64,000 nucleotides of DNA from Azophilus sp963663395 (GTDB taxonomy: Bacteria > Pseudomonadota > Gammaproteobacteria > Pseudomonadales > Azotimanducaceae). Shown piece by piece: positions 8,153 through 17,363 of this stretch. Numbering within the stretch: the stretch's first letter is position 1; each line of letters opens with the position of its first letter. Made by a program: the position numbers and the translations under genes. The notes under the pieces were generated by a model that saw nothing but the letters and a program-made list of their open reading frames with translations, was not told the DNA's origin and did no database searches. The stretch covers positions 5,208,001 through 5,272,000 of the forward strand of contig OY760226.1 in the NCBI GenBank assembly GCA_963663395.1, written 5' to 3'.

Positions 8153-10312
8153 TTGGTCGAGAAAAAGAACGTTGTTAGAACGGCATGCCGCATCTGCCCC
8201 GCATTTTGCGGCATTGAAGTCACCTTGGAAGGCAACAACATCACTAGAATTGCACCTGACAAGAATCATCCCAGTAGTTGGCGGGACTTTTGTTCAAAAG
8301 CCGGTAACGCCAATAACTCCCGTATAGATCCGCGTCGCATCACACGCCCCATGAAGCGGGTTGGCGATAATTTCGTTGAAACCAGTTATGAAGAAGCAGT
8401 CGCTGAAATTGCAAAGAAACTGACTGAGATAAAAAATGAATATGGCCCCGATGCGATAGCGACTTACCTGGGCAATCCCGGCCAGACCAATACAACCTCC
8501 TCTTCATTCATGAATGGGCTAATGGCAGCAATAGGTAGCAACAACAATTTTCTGGTCGGTTCGATTGATCAGAACGCCGCCTTGTTGGTCGCTGATCGTA
8601 TGTATGGTAGTGAGTTTGCGGTGCTGAATCCCGATATCGACGTGGCGGACTGCATACTGCTTTTTGGTACCAACCCGGCAGTGAGTTGTATGGGTTGGGT
8701 AGATCAGACACCGAATGGCTGGAAGCGGGTATTGGAGCGAACAAAACAAGGCGCTGACCTGATTATTGTCGATCCACGAGCCACGCCCTCGACCAAAAAG
8801 GCGACAACCCATGTCATGGTAGAGCCTGGGCAAGACTGGGCGTTGATGCTCGGCATGCTGAAAGTGATTTTCGAACAGGGCTGGGAGAGCCAGGCAGACT
8901 GCCTCGATGCCAACGGTGTTGAAACGATCAGAACTATCGCTGAGGGCACCTCCTTGAAGGATCTGTCGCAGCGTTGTCAGGTTTCTGAAAATCAAGTTCG
9001 TGATATTGCCAGGCGTTTTAGCACCGCGAAAAACGGATTTTGTATTGCCAGAACCGGTGTATCGCAAAACCGGAACGGGACGCTGGGCGAGTGGTTTTCA
9101 CAACTGCTGAATCTGGTGACTGGCCGTATAGATCGAGAAGGCGGAAAGTTTTACCAGCCAGGCATCATGGAAAACACAATGAAGGTGTATAACAAGATGA
9201 TGCCCCGTCCCGGGCGCAAAAGCCGTATTGGTAACTACCAGGCAATAGGAGGTTGCTATCCTCTTGCCGTCTTGCCCGATGAAATTACCACGCCTGGTGA
9301 TGGGCAGATCAAAGCGTTAATTCTTAACGCTGGCAACCCGGTGAATTCAGGACCTGACGGCAAGCGGCTTGATGCAGCCCTGCAGCATCTCGATTTGCTG
9401 ATCTCGGTTGATCTCTACCAGCGCGAAAGTCATCGGCACGCGCACTGGCTTATTCCTGGCAGTCATTTTCTTGAACGAGAAGATTACTATGGCCTGCTGA
9501 ACACTCTCAGCGAAAAATCTCACGTGCAACTTGTACACGCGGCAGTCGATTTACCGGAAGGAATGAAGCACGACTGGGAATTTTTTCTCGACCTTGCCCT
9601 CGCCATGAATGTGCCCTTCATGGGGAAACCGGAGCTGAACAAGACCGCAATAGACAGCCGCCGGATTGCCGCAGAAACCGGTGACCCACAACGCGCGTTC
9701 AACCCTCGCTGGCTGTGGGGCCCTCTCACCGACCGTTCTGGTCAAGTCAAATGGGAAGACGTTGTTCGCGAGCCTCAAGGGTTCATTTTCCGCAACAAGG
9801 AGTACGGGCTGTTCAGGCGACTGCTGCAAACACCTGATGGCAAAATCCAGGCGGCTCCACAGGAGTTTGTAGACGTGCTAAAAAAACGCCTGGCAGAAAC
9901 CGAAGGGAAATCCGATTCTGCTTTTCCCCTTAGTTTGGTAAACCAACGCCGAAGCAGCATGATGAATTCCTGGCTGGTTGAATCGAATTATCATAGAAAA
10001 GAGTATGGCGGTTTTGTGGACATCAACCCGGCGGATGCCGCCAGCAAGAATATTCGCGAGGCACAAAGCGTCAAGGTCATCTCAGCGACCGATTCAATCG
10101 AAATCACAGCACGTATCACCGCAGATGTTCCCCCGGGAATTGTCAGCATTGACCACGGCTGGGGTTCTCGCATGTTCGATCCAAAATCCGGCAGCGAACC
10201 GGAGATCCATGGTGTAAACAGAAATCAACTGGTTTCGGCTGATCTCCTCGATGAATTGACCGGCGTACCCAATCTGAATGGGACCCGGGTCAATGTCGAG
10301 GCCGTCTCATAG
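8153..10312 (+). CDS. molybdopterin oxidoreductase with N-terminal [4Fe-4S] site
   Basis: This 719-residue protein belongs to the DMSO-reductase superfamily and binds a bis-pyranopterin Mo or W cofactor. An N-terminal iron-sulfur motif CRICPAFC (C-x2-C-x3-C) is followed by the fourth ligand in WRDFCSKAG. ILLFGTNPAVS and ADLIIVDPRATPSTKKA are family pterin-binding blocks, and a molydop-binding C-terminal domain follows. No Tat signal is visible, so it should be cytoplasmic. Where nitrate reductases and formate dehydrogenases have Cys or Sec as metal ligand, I see AALLVAD and no obvious ligand. The start is a TTG at 8153 with GAGGAAA 6-7 bases upstream. It is coupled to the sulfotransferase and has no partner subunit nearby. 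The substrate is unknown. Confidence 0.88.
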   Translation: MVEKKNVVRTACRICPAFCGIEVTLEGNNITRIAPDKNHPSSWRDFCSKAGNANNSRIDPRRITRPMKRVGDNFVETSYEEAVAEIAKKLTEIKNEYGPDAIATYLGNPGQTNTTSSSFMNGLMAAIGSNNNFLVGSIDQNAALLVADRMYGSEFAVLNPDIDVADCILLFGTNPAVSCMGWVDQTPNGWKRVLERTKQGADLIIVDPRATPSTKKATTHVMVEPGQDWALMLGMLKVIFEQGWESQADCLDANGVETIRTIAEGTSLKDLSQRCQVSENQVRDIARRFSTAKNGFCIARTGVSQNRNGTLGEWFSQLLNLVTGRIDREGGKFYQPGIMENTMKVYNKMMPRPGRKSRIGNYQAIGGCYPLAVLPDEITTPGDGQIKALILNAGNPVNSGPDGKRLDAALQHLDLLISVDLYQRESHRHAHWLIPGSHFLEREDYYGLLNTLSEKSHVQLVHAAVDLPEGMKHDWEFFLDLALAMNVPFMGKPELNKTAIDSRRIAAETGDPQRAFNPRWLWGPLTDRSGQVKWEDVVREPQGFIFRNKEYGLFRRLLQTPDGKIQAAPQEFVDVLKKRLAETEGKSDSAFPLSLVNQRRSSMMNSWLVESNYHRKEYGGFVDINPADAASKNIREAQSVKVISATDSIEITARITADVPPGIVSIDHGWGSRMFDPKSGSEPEIHGVNRNQLVSADLLDELTGVPNLNGTRVNVEAVS

Positions 10313-10341
10313 GCGCGGCTGAACACAATGGTCGGGGTATT

Positions 10342-10540
10342 CGCATGCGAGTCCCGAACCCGGCGCGCCGGGACGCTGACGCGGTGCGCTAAAGCGCAAG
10401 GAACAACGGTTGGCTGTACGATGAGAGCGGGTGTGAGGTGCGGGACTCCAGCACCTTTAAAGCACTTCAGCGCGCCAAGAATCCACCGACAGCGCGCTCG
10501 CTTAGCGTGCAGGAGGCCCGTACCTCGCGCCCGCTCGGCG
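10342..10540 (+). repeat. divergent member of the long-hairpin repeat family
   Basis: This intergenic element opens with the motif ATGCGAGTCC, then GAACCCGGCGCGCCGGGACG and GCGCTAAAGCGC, all shared with the repeats at 27660-29915. It then has a 20-base arm (10425-10444, GAGCGGGTGTGAGGTGCGGG) that pairs with 10517-10536. All 20 positions pair if three G-U pairs are allowed, and these are G-U only on this strand. The 72-base interval between the arms differs from the 49-base loop of the other copies and holds its own short GC-rich inverted repeats. It ends about 30 bp before the ATG of the secreted-protein gene, so it would lie in that gene's leader if transcribed from upstream. Confidence 0.65.
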
Positions 10541-10570
10541 CCCGGAAAGCCGATTCCGAAAAAGTGTTTT

Positions 10571-12574
10571 ATGAAAGAATTTCGACGATCAATAAACATA
10601 GCCATCGTTTGTCTGGTTAGTACCGCCGGAAAGGCAGCTGAAAGCAGGGAATGTGCATCCATGTGCAATGAAACGCGAAACGAAACCGATGCAAGCAGAG
10701 ATTTCGGCCCGTTCGAACTGATCGCCAAGACCAATATCCGGGGAATTCACAAACATATTCTGCAACAGGACAAGGAAATCTACGACCCGGGGCGCGATTG
10801 GGAAAACAACGTACCAGATGGTTACCAGGAAAAGCGCCCGGGATCGTATCCCATGGGTATGGTTGTCAGCAGGCGTGAGATTTGGAGCGCTGAGGCTTCT
10901 CAGGGTTGGTGTGGATGGCCATATAGCAGTCTTGGCTGGCCCTTTGCACTGCACACCTGGGAAGGCGAAAGAATGGCCTGCTCATTCACCAATTTCGCTG
11001 GTGGCAAAGTGCCTGCCGAAATCTCGATTACCAACCTGGATAGCGGGGCAGTCGAAATCGCCAACGTCAAGGGTGCTGTTGAAGGAGCAAAGCGGTTCCG
11101 ACAGGATCAGTTAGCTCGTGACCTGGACGGCTACAGGCCATTTTTCTGGCGCGGTGCAGGTTCTTTTGACGACCTGGTTTTTGTTATCGGCCTATCCAAC
11201 AAACCCTACACAGACGAAAAAGCCAAGGGTTTTGTCGCGAGCGACGTCAAGGCCATAGTTCGCATATTTGTTATTGATACAAGATCCAGGCAATACAAAG
11301 GCTATTCCGATTTCGACACCGACAACGCCCGCTCTTTTTTTTCCATGACTGATCAGAATGGCCAGACCGCTTTTTACGGCTATCTCGGAAGTGATGGCTA
11401 TATCGGTAGCAAAACTCACAAGCATAAACGCAAGAGCATGGTCGTGCGCTGGGTAGGCAGCCGGGAGAAGCCTGCTGAGGGCGGAAACCTCGATAACGGC
11501 TGGTCCCTGGTTTCCGACGAGGCGCTTAATGACTATGGCTCTTCCGGGGCAAATACCGTGTTTCGGGATGCAGAAAATCGAGACCGCGTCGCCATTACCA
11601 CCTGGACACATCCCCACTATGTTGAAGATCCGCAGTCCTATAAAGGCAACGTACTGCTGGTCAGCGATGCCTATCCAACGGGTGGATGGACCGAGCAGCA
11701 ACGCTTTGAATTTAGACAGGTATTTGATATCGCGCAGTACGAACCCGGCCTTCCTGAGGCGGCCGGATCAAAACTTGACGCCGTTGGTGTTGCAGATGGC
11801 CACCTGTATTTCGGGACCTACCATCAGGGGTTTTCAGCCGCATTCGACTATTTCCAGGTGGCGTATCCTGAGCTCTATGCAAGTAAATTCGAGAATAATC
11901 GAAAAAATAGGCAGGAGCTCATGAAAAACACGTGGCGAGGAATCTCCATCTTCCGCTTCAGACTCTCTGACCTTGATAGGATCATCAGCGGCGACAAGAA
12001 CGTCAGTCTCCTGTATGGATACGAGGCGATGACGCTCTGGGATCAGAAAGAACAAGAGTTTGTCGAGATCAAAAATGGCCTCAATCAGAAGCCTCTGTAT
12101 GGTTCAGCGGGGCTTGGCTACGAAGGGAACATTTATTCCTGGGTGATGTATGGATATCGCGGCAAGATGTTTTTTGGCAGCTGGGATGTATTAGCAGGTA
12201 CCGTTGAATTACTCGATGGCACTGCGGACTTCAGTGGACAAGACAATACCTTAACCGGCGGCACGATTGCCCCGGTGGTCGAAAACTGGGAAGAGTTGCG
12301 TGACGAATCCGACACAAAAATGATACGCGATTACATCGATAGCCGCACAACTTCAGATCGTGTTGCTTCCGGGGCCAATTTGTTCGTGTTTGATGACAGT
12401 GATTCCCCCGCGCGCCCACTGACGATCAATGGTTTTGGTAATCAATGCAACAACGGCGTCCGGTATGCAGTAGAGGCTGATTCGGAACTCTATTTTGCAA
12501 CCAGCAGCTGGTGCAACTTGACGAGTGATGCAGGCATCGAGCTTCTGAAGTATCTGCCTGAAAAAGATGAGTAG
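10571..12574 (+). CDS. secreted protein of unknown family, 667 residues
   Basis: I do not recognise a family. The ATG at 10571 gives a protein with a basic N-terminus, a hydrophobic core (INIAIVCLVSTAG) and a plausible signal-peptidase site near GKAAES, so it is probably periplasmic or exported. The body is rich in aromatic residues and Gly (for example GWCGWPYSSLGWPF and RPFFWRGAGSFDD) and reads like beta-strand-rich propeller or jelly-roll sequence. Two Cys pairs could form disulfides. Longer in-frame starts reach back into the hairpin repeat and are unlikely. It converges on a TonB-dependent receptor 70 bp away and follows the molybdopterin operon. A carbohydrate- or lipid-related surface role is only a guess. 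Confidence 0.7.
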   Translation: MKEFRRSINIAIVCLVSTAGKAAESRECASMCNETRNETDASRDFGPFELIAKTNIRGIHKHILQQDKEIYDPGRDWENNVPDGYQEKRPGSYPMGMVVSRREIWSAEASQGWCGWPYSSLGWPFALHTWEGERMACSFTNFAGGKVPAEISITNLDSGAVEIANVKGAVEGAKRFRQDQLARDLDGYRPFFWRGAGSFDDLVFVIGLSNKPYTDEKAKGFVASDVKAIVRIFVIDTRSRQYKGYSDFDTDNARSFFSMTDQNGQTAFYGYLGSDGYIGSKTHKHKRKSMVVRWVGSREKPAEGGNLDNGWSLVSDEALNDYGSSGANTVFRDAENRDRVAITTWTHPHYVEDPQSYKGNVLLVSDAYPTGGWTEQQRFEFRQVFDIAQYEPGLPEAAGSKLDAVGVADGHLYFGTYHQGFSAAFDYFQVAYPELYASKFENNRKNRQELMKNTWRGISIFRFRLSDLDRIISGDKNVSLLYGYEAMTLWDQKEQEFVEIKNGLNQKPLYGSAGLGYEGNIYSWVMYGYRGKMFFGSWDVLAGTVELLDGTADFSGQDNTLTGGTIAPVVENWEELRDESDTKMIRDYIDSRTTSDRVASGANLFVFDDSDSPARPLTINGFGNQCNNGVRYAVEADSELYFATSSWCNLTSDAGIELLKYLPEKDE

Positions 12575-12644
12575 TAGTTATCGGCGTCAACCTTGGATCC
12601 AGTGATGTTGGCCAGCGTACGTTACGAGGTGGGTAATCTTCCCT

Positions 12645-15143
12645 TCAGAAGCGATACGTAAACTCGGCACCCCAGGTTCTAACCATCCCCGGTATACGGT
12701 CCGCGAACTCTGTAGCCCCAAAGGTGATGGTCGTCACTGCATAGTATTCGTCGGTCAGGTTACGGCCAAATAGAGCCAACTCCCAGTTGTCCTCGGCCGG
12801 TGACAAAGCAAGTCTGGCACCAACCAGCGTGTAAGAGTCAACCTTGTTAAACAACGGCTCAGGCACGCCCTGTGCGGTCAGGTTCGCAATTGCTTCGTCC
12901 CGATAAGAAACATCCACCGTAGCTCTCAGGCTCAGGTCATTAGTAAGGTTAAAGTTATGACTCAGCAGGAAGGTGAGTTCCCATTCTGGTGTCTCCTGGA
13001 AGGGCGAACCTGCGAAGTCCTGGGCAATGCCACCACCATCGAACCCAATAAAATCAGTGATCTCCGAGTCGACATAAGAACCACCGATGTTGATGACAGT
13101 ATTATCGCTTGGATACAGGAAGACATCTATTTCGCCCCCACGTACTTCTGATTCAGGCACGTTAATCAGTGCACGCAGCGACGTGAAAACTGGATCGAGA
13201 ATGTTCCCGAATAGCTGCTTGTCCTTGTACTCGTAGAAGTAGATCGATGCATTGATCCGCATCCACTCCGTGGGAGCTGCCTTGGTGCCGAGCTCAAAGG
13301 CCATCACTTCTTCCTGTATGACCGGCTGCAGCTGTGCGGCCGTGAAGGAAGCAGTCATGGGAATCACGCCACTCTTGAAACCCTTTGAAACAGAGGCATA
13401 GAACATCGCTGTGTCAATTGGATCCCAGCTCAACGCTGCACGCCACGAGAAGCTGTCTTCGTCGAGCTCAACCGGGTGCCCGCCAGGCTCAACCAGCCCT
13501 GCGGCAAAATTCGTGACATCAAGAAAACTGATGCATTCACCGGCCTGCGCCCACTGATCAGGTCCCAGGCCAGCGAGAGCGGTGACGAACAGGATGTTCC
13601 AGGCACCCTGGATGTTGTTGTCCCCAAGGACATCGCGGGAGCAACCGGCTCCTTCGAGTTCGTCTTCGGTATAACGCGCACCTAAAGTAAGCTCCAGGTT
13701 GTCAGCGATTTTGTAGTCCATCTGAGCGAATATGGCGCGTGATTCAGATTCGCCCTCAGTGAAGCTTGCAAAGGTTCTGAATCCTCCCTGAGCATTAGCG
13801 ACTAATGCAGCTGTGCCTGCAGCATCCAGGCCAAACAGCGGGCCTAGTACTGCAGCGGCACCGGCTGCGCCAAAACGAATACCGCGCAGCGATGCCGTGG
13901 CCTCGGACCAGATATAATCCTCTTCATAGAGGTCGTCCTTGGAATAATATAATCCGACGATGTAATTCAGGCGCTCATCGGCAGAAACACCCGTCAGGCG
14001 AAGTTCCTGGCTGAAGGTATCAATCTCGCCAATTATTCGTGATAGACCGTATTCCGCAGACACCCCACTCTGACCAAATACATCGTCCCGTTCGGTCGAA
14101 CCTGAGTGTGTCAGAGAAGTCAGCGTCAAATTTTCGTTGAGATGCCAATCCAGCCGAAGGTTGATCTGAGTTGAGTCCGAATCATTCTCCATGGTAGGTA
14201 ATGGTGAAAACTCAGCAGGCCATATGGAAGCATCTGGACTACCAGTCGCAGGATCCCACCAGTCGGCTGCATCAGCATCGTTGCGATCTACGACAAAGTC
14301 GAAAATGGAGTGCCTATCATATGGGAAGTTGCCGAGGGTAATCCCCGGTATGGTATCCCGGGCCGCAATGGTCTGGCGGGCAGTCGAATCGCTCTCGTCT
14401 TTCCAGTGGTTTATGGTCAGATTGGCCTCAAAGGAATCAGTGGGCTCAAAATCTGCGATGAGGCGAACCGCATAGCGATCCTTTTCGCCAAGTTTGTCAC
14501 CCGGTCGGGTCACGCTTTTCTGCCAGCCTTCGCCAGATTTTTCATAAGCAAATGCGGCGCGCACACCGAGCGCATCCGTGACCGGGCCGCTCACGGAACC
14601 TTCTGCCGTGACCGTCTCGAACTCACCCATTCCGACGGTAAATTCCGCTTCGAACTCGTCTCCCGGTTGATTGGAAATGTAGTTCACCAGGCCGCCGGTC
14701 GTGTTTCGACCGTACAGCGTACCCTGAGGTCCTTTGAGCACCTCCAGACGGTCTATATCGAAGGCCATGCCCTTGGCGGCATAGGGGTATGGCGATGAGA
14801 ATTCGTCGTAGTAGATCCCGACGGGCGACGTCGACGTGAAGTTGAATGTGTTGAAACCGATACCACGCATGGTATAGACCGGCGTTTGCTGAGGTGACTC
14901 AGAATATGAAAGACCGGGTACCAGCATGGCAAGATCCCGGGTGTCCGTTAGCCCGAGTGTTTTGAGGTCATCGCCAGTCATCGCTGTAATGGCCATAGGA
15001 ATGGCAGTGGTCGCCTGCTCCCTTTTCTGAGCGGTTACGACGATTTCTTCGATCAGTGGTTGGGCCTGCACGGTTGCACCGAGAGAGAACACCAACAGAG
15101 CTGAATGAAACTTGCCGGCCAATGATCTGAATTGGTTTTTCAT
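12645..15143 (-). CDS. TonB-dependent outer-membrane receptor
   Basis: This 832-residue outer-membrane protein would bring a large or scarce ligand into the periplasm using TonB energy. A signal peptide starts at MKNQFRSLAGKF and ends near VQAQ. A TonB-box/plug segment follows (EEIVVTAQKREQATTAIPMA), with LKGPQGTLYGRNTTGGLVNY as the plug hallmark. The barrel closes with LFGRNLTDEYYAVTT and a terminal Phe. It belongs to the large proteobacterial group of receptors with a VTAQKRxQ opening, often used for glycans, terpenoids or steroids rather than siderophores. I take the ATG at 15143 as start; an ATG four codons earlier is also possible. It converges on the unknown secreted protein. Confidence 0.92.
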   Translation of the reverse strand: MKNQFRSLAGKFHSALLVFSLGATVQAQPLIEEIVVTAQKREQATTAIPMAITAMTGDDLKTLGLTDTRDLAMLVPGLSYSESPQQTPVYTMRGIGFNTFNFTSTSPVGIYYDEFSSPYPYAAKGMAFDIDRLEVLKGPQGTLYGRNTTGGLVNYISNQPGDEFEAEFTVGMGEFETVTAEGSVSGPVTDALGVRAAFAYEKSGEGWQKSVTRPGDKLGEKDRYAVRLIADFEPTDSFEANLTINHWKDESDSTARQTIAARDTIPGITLGNFPYDRHSIFDFVVDRNDADAADWWDPATGSPDASIWPAEFSPLPTMENDSDSTQINLRLDWHLNENLTLTSLTHSGSTERDDVFGQSGVSAEYGLSRIIGEIDTFSQELRLTGVSADERLNYIVGLYYSKDDLYEEDYIWSEATASLRGIRFGAAGAAAVLGPLFGLDAAGTAALVANAQGGFRTFASFTEGESESRAIFAQMDYKIADNLELTLGARYTEDELEGAGCSRDVLGDNNIQGAWNILFVTALAGLGPDQWAQAGECISFLDVTNFAAGLVEPGGHPVELDEDSFSWRAALSWDPIDTAMFYASVSKGFKSGVIPMTASFTAAQLQPVIQEEVMAFELGTKAAPTEWMRINASIYFYEYKDKQLFGNILDPVFTSLRALINVPESEVRGGEIDVFLYPSDNTVINIGGSYVDSEITDFIGFDGGGIAQDFAGSPFQETPEWELTFLLSHNFNLTNDLSLRATVDVSYRDEAIANLTAQGVPEPLFNKVDSYTLVGARLALSPAEDNWELALFGRNLTDEYYAVTTITFGATEFADRIPGMVRTWGAEFTYRF

Positions 15144-15316
15144 ACTATTGCCCATGTTCGCACGTTGTTTTGCAACAGCGACACACTTTATGCCATATGT
15201 CACCTCACAGCAAGACTCGAGTCGCCGTCAGTCGGAGCCTGGGCGTCAATAGATCACCGACGCAGTCGCTTCCCCGTCGACGACGATGGTCTGTTCGGGA
15301 ACTGCTCGATGAACGA

Positions 15317-15385
15317 AGCCTCTTCCACCTCGATCAGGTGGTACTTGCCAAACCCGGCCAGCGCAAATACCTGCACGGGGAGCCC
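15317..15385 (-). pseudogene. short fragment of a Gfo/Idh/MocA oxidoreductase
   Basis: In the 312-bp gap between the TonB receptor and the first sulfatase, 23 codons read GLPVQVFALAGFGKYH then LIEVEEA. The intact oxidoreductase at 1124-2269 reads GLPVQVFALAGFGKYH then QIEVEDE at the matching place, and the DNA is nearly identical over about 65 bp. On both sides similarity ends at once. This is the relic of a second, related oxidoreductase gene or of a partial duplication. I see nothing else in the gap. Confidence 0.7.
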
Positions 15386-15455
15386 GGCATCGCCAACTTG
15401 AGTCTCGGCGTGGTGGAAGGCGCCGATGAGCGATACCAGCCGATGGTCCAACCTG

Positions 15456-17363
15456 TCAGGGAGCGTGCGCTGCTTGCCGAACTCGGCCGTTCGCGGTCAT
15501 TCGCGTCCGGGCCGCGTCGAGTCGGCTGCTCAGCTGCGCAAGCACGCCTGCGAACGCAGCGTCCTCGGCGAGATTCGCCTGCTCGCGCGGATCTGCCTGC
15601 AAGTCGTACAGCTCGAAACCCAGCCAGTCGGTCTCGATGAGCTTGAAACGCTCGGTCACCAGCGCAAACGAGGTTGGCGTGGGGTATGGCGGCTCGAAGA
15701 AGTACGAATACAAGAACGCATCCCGCCAGGCGGCGTCCTCAGCCGCGATGAGCCTTAGCAGGCTGTCGCCGTCCATGTATTCCGGCACGGCAATACCGGC
15801 GGCATCGAGTAACGTCGCCGCCACATCCGTGTTGGCGACGATACGGTCAACGACCCGGCCACCCGTTGCTCCGGGCACGCGCATGACGAACGGAACGCGT
15901 ATGGACTCCTCGTACGCCCAACGCTTGTCGGTCAACTCATGTTCGCCCCAGAGGTAACCGTTGTCACTTGTGTAGATTACCAGCGTGCCATCCGCCAACC
16001 CCAGTTCATCGATGCGATCGAGCAGGCGGCCGATCTCTCGATCCATCGAGTGGATGGCCTCGCCATAGCGCCTGATCGACGCATCCACCGGTGTGCGGGT
16101 GAGATGAACGTACTGATTCCTGGTGTGAGTACTCCACAAGTGGGAGCCTTCAGGCACACCGGCGTCCTCATGGGCGTACCGGTTGACGTCGGGCGTATCC
16201 GGCGTGAACCCAGCGTGCACGCTCTTGTGGGAGAGATACAGCACGAACGGGGCTCGCTGCCGTTCCATCCACTCAATCGCATAGTCCGTGAGTTCGGTTG
16301 CGATATAGCGGGCGCGGGACGCCACTTCCTCGCTATTGACGATCATCGGGTTCCATTCGTAGGTGCCTTGCCCGCCCAGGTTGGTGAACGAGATGAAATG
16401 ATCCAGCCCCGCGATCTCGGGCAACTCATTGCCCGGCATGTGCCATTTACCGATAAACGCCGTGCTGTAACCCACGGCTTTCAGATACTCGAAGAACGTG
16501 CGGTTCTGTTCGGACCAGGGCGTAAAGTTGTTCCACACACCGTGTTGATAGGGGGACACACCCGTCAAGAAACTCGCCCGCGATGGCGAGCACAACGCGG
16601 TGCTGACATAAGCTCGATTGAACACAACCCCTTGCTGCGCAAGCTGATCGAGATTCGGCGTTTCCACGAAGGCGTGGCCGGCGAACCCCGAGAAGTCGTA
16701 GCGGTGGTCGTCCGACAGGATGAAGACAAGGTTGGGCAGCGAGGTCTTGTTCGTAGCTACCGTTGAGGAGGCCAGCCGACCCGGCTGATTGCGCGGCGCG
16801 GGCAACAGATCGGCCCCGAACGTCCGCTGGTAGCCGTTCAAGAACGGAAAGAGATAGGCGGGCGCCGCGGCGACGCAGAGAATAACCACAACAACGAAGC
16901 CGATTGCGGGTAGCGCACGGGGTCTGTTCCCACTCGCCAGACTGATCACCAGGTGCGCCAGCCCGACAAAGAACAGAACAATCGCCAGTTGCACCAGAAA
17001 CAGCGGCGAGAACAGCAGCCAAAACGATTCCGCCAGGCTGTGCCAGCGCATGCGCATCATCACCTCGCTCATCCACCAGCAGATGGTGGGAATCAGAGCG
17101 ATCCCAAGCCGCAGCCCGAAAGTGCGGATCTGTTTGAACACCAGAAGGTAGATGACGGCAGGCAAGAGATGAATCAGCGCCACGTACGCAAGACCCAGCC
17201 ATCTGGTCGCTTCGAGACTTACCCCCAGAGTTGCCCAATGATCCATGGCGAGCGCCAGGAGTGCGAGAACTCCGCTCGCCGTGGCAACAATGATCAGTGC
17301 TCTCACGCTTTTGCCCTTTGTCTGATGCTTACCCAATCCCGGAACCGAGGCCGCCGGGATCAA
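15456..17363 (-). CDS. membrane-anchored sulfatase
   Basis: This protein of up to 635 residues joins an N-terminal domain of about five membrane helices (residues 20-175) to a periplasmic type I sulfatase domain. The active-site motif is LCSPSRASFLTG, whose Cys (about residue 258) would become formylglycine. Metal ligands are supplied by ILSDDHRYDFSG near the start of the domain, and IYTSDNGYLWGEH carries the later Asp-Asn pair. It would cleave sulfate esters, probably on a carbohydrate. The frame can start at a TTG at 17363 preceded by GGAG at the end of the upstream gene, or at a GTG at 17306 preceded by AAGGG. It directly follows a second sulfatase with no gap, so the two are one operon. 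Confidence 0.88.
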   Translation of the reverse strand: MIPAASVPGLGKHQTKGKSVRALIIVATASGVLALLALAMDHWATLGVSLEATRWLGLAYVALIHLLPAVIYLLVFKQIRTFGLRLGIALIPTICWWMSEVMMRMRWHSLAESFWLLFSPLFLVQLAIVLFFVGLAHLVISLASGNRPRALPAIGFVVVVILCVAAAPAYLFPFLNGYQRTFGADLLPAPRNQPGRLASSTVATNKTSLPNLVFILSDDHRYDFSGFAGHAFVETPNLDQLAQQGVVFNRAYVSTALCSPSRASFLTGVSPYQHGVWNNFTPWSEQNRTFFEYLKAVGYSTAFIGKWHMPGNELPEIAGLDHFISFTNLGGQGTYEWNPMIVNSEEVASRARYIATELTDYAIEWMERQRAPFVLYLSHKSVHAGFTPDTPDVNRYAHEDAGVPEGSHLWSTHTRNQYVHLTRTPVDASIRRYGEAIHSMDREIGRLLDRIDELGLADGTLVIYTSDNGYLWGEHELTDKRWAYEESIRVPFVMRVPGATGGRVVDRIVANTDVAATLLDAAGIAVPEYMDGDSLLRLIAAEDAAWRDAFLYSYFFEPPYPTPTSFALVTERFKLIETDWLGFELYDLQADPREQANLAEDAAFAGVLAQLSSRLDAARTRMTANGRVRQAAHAP

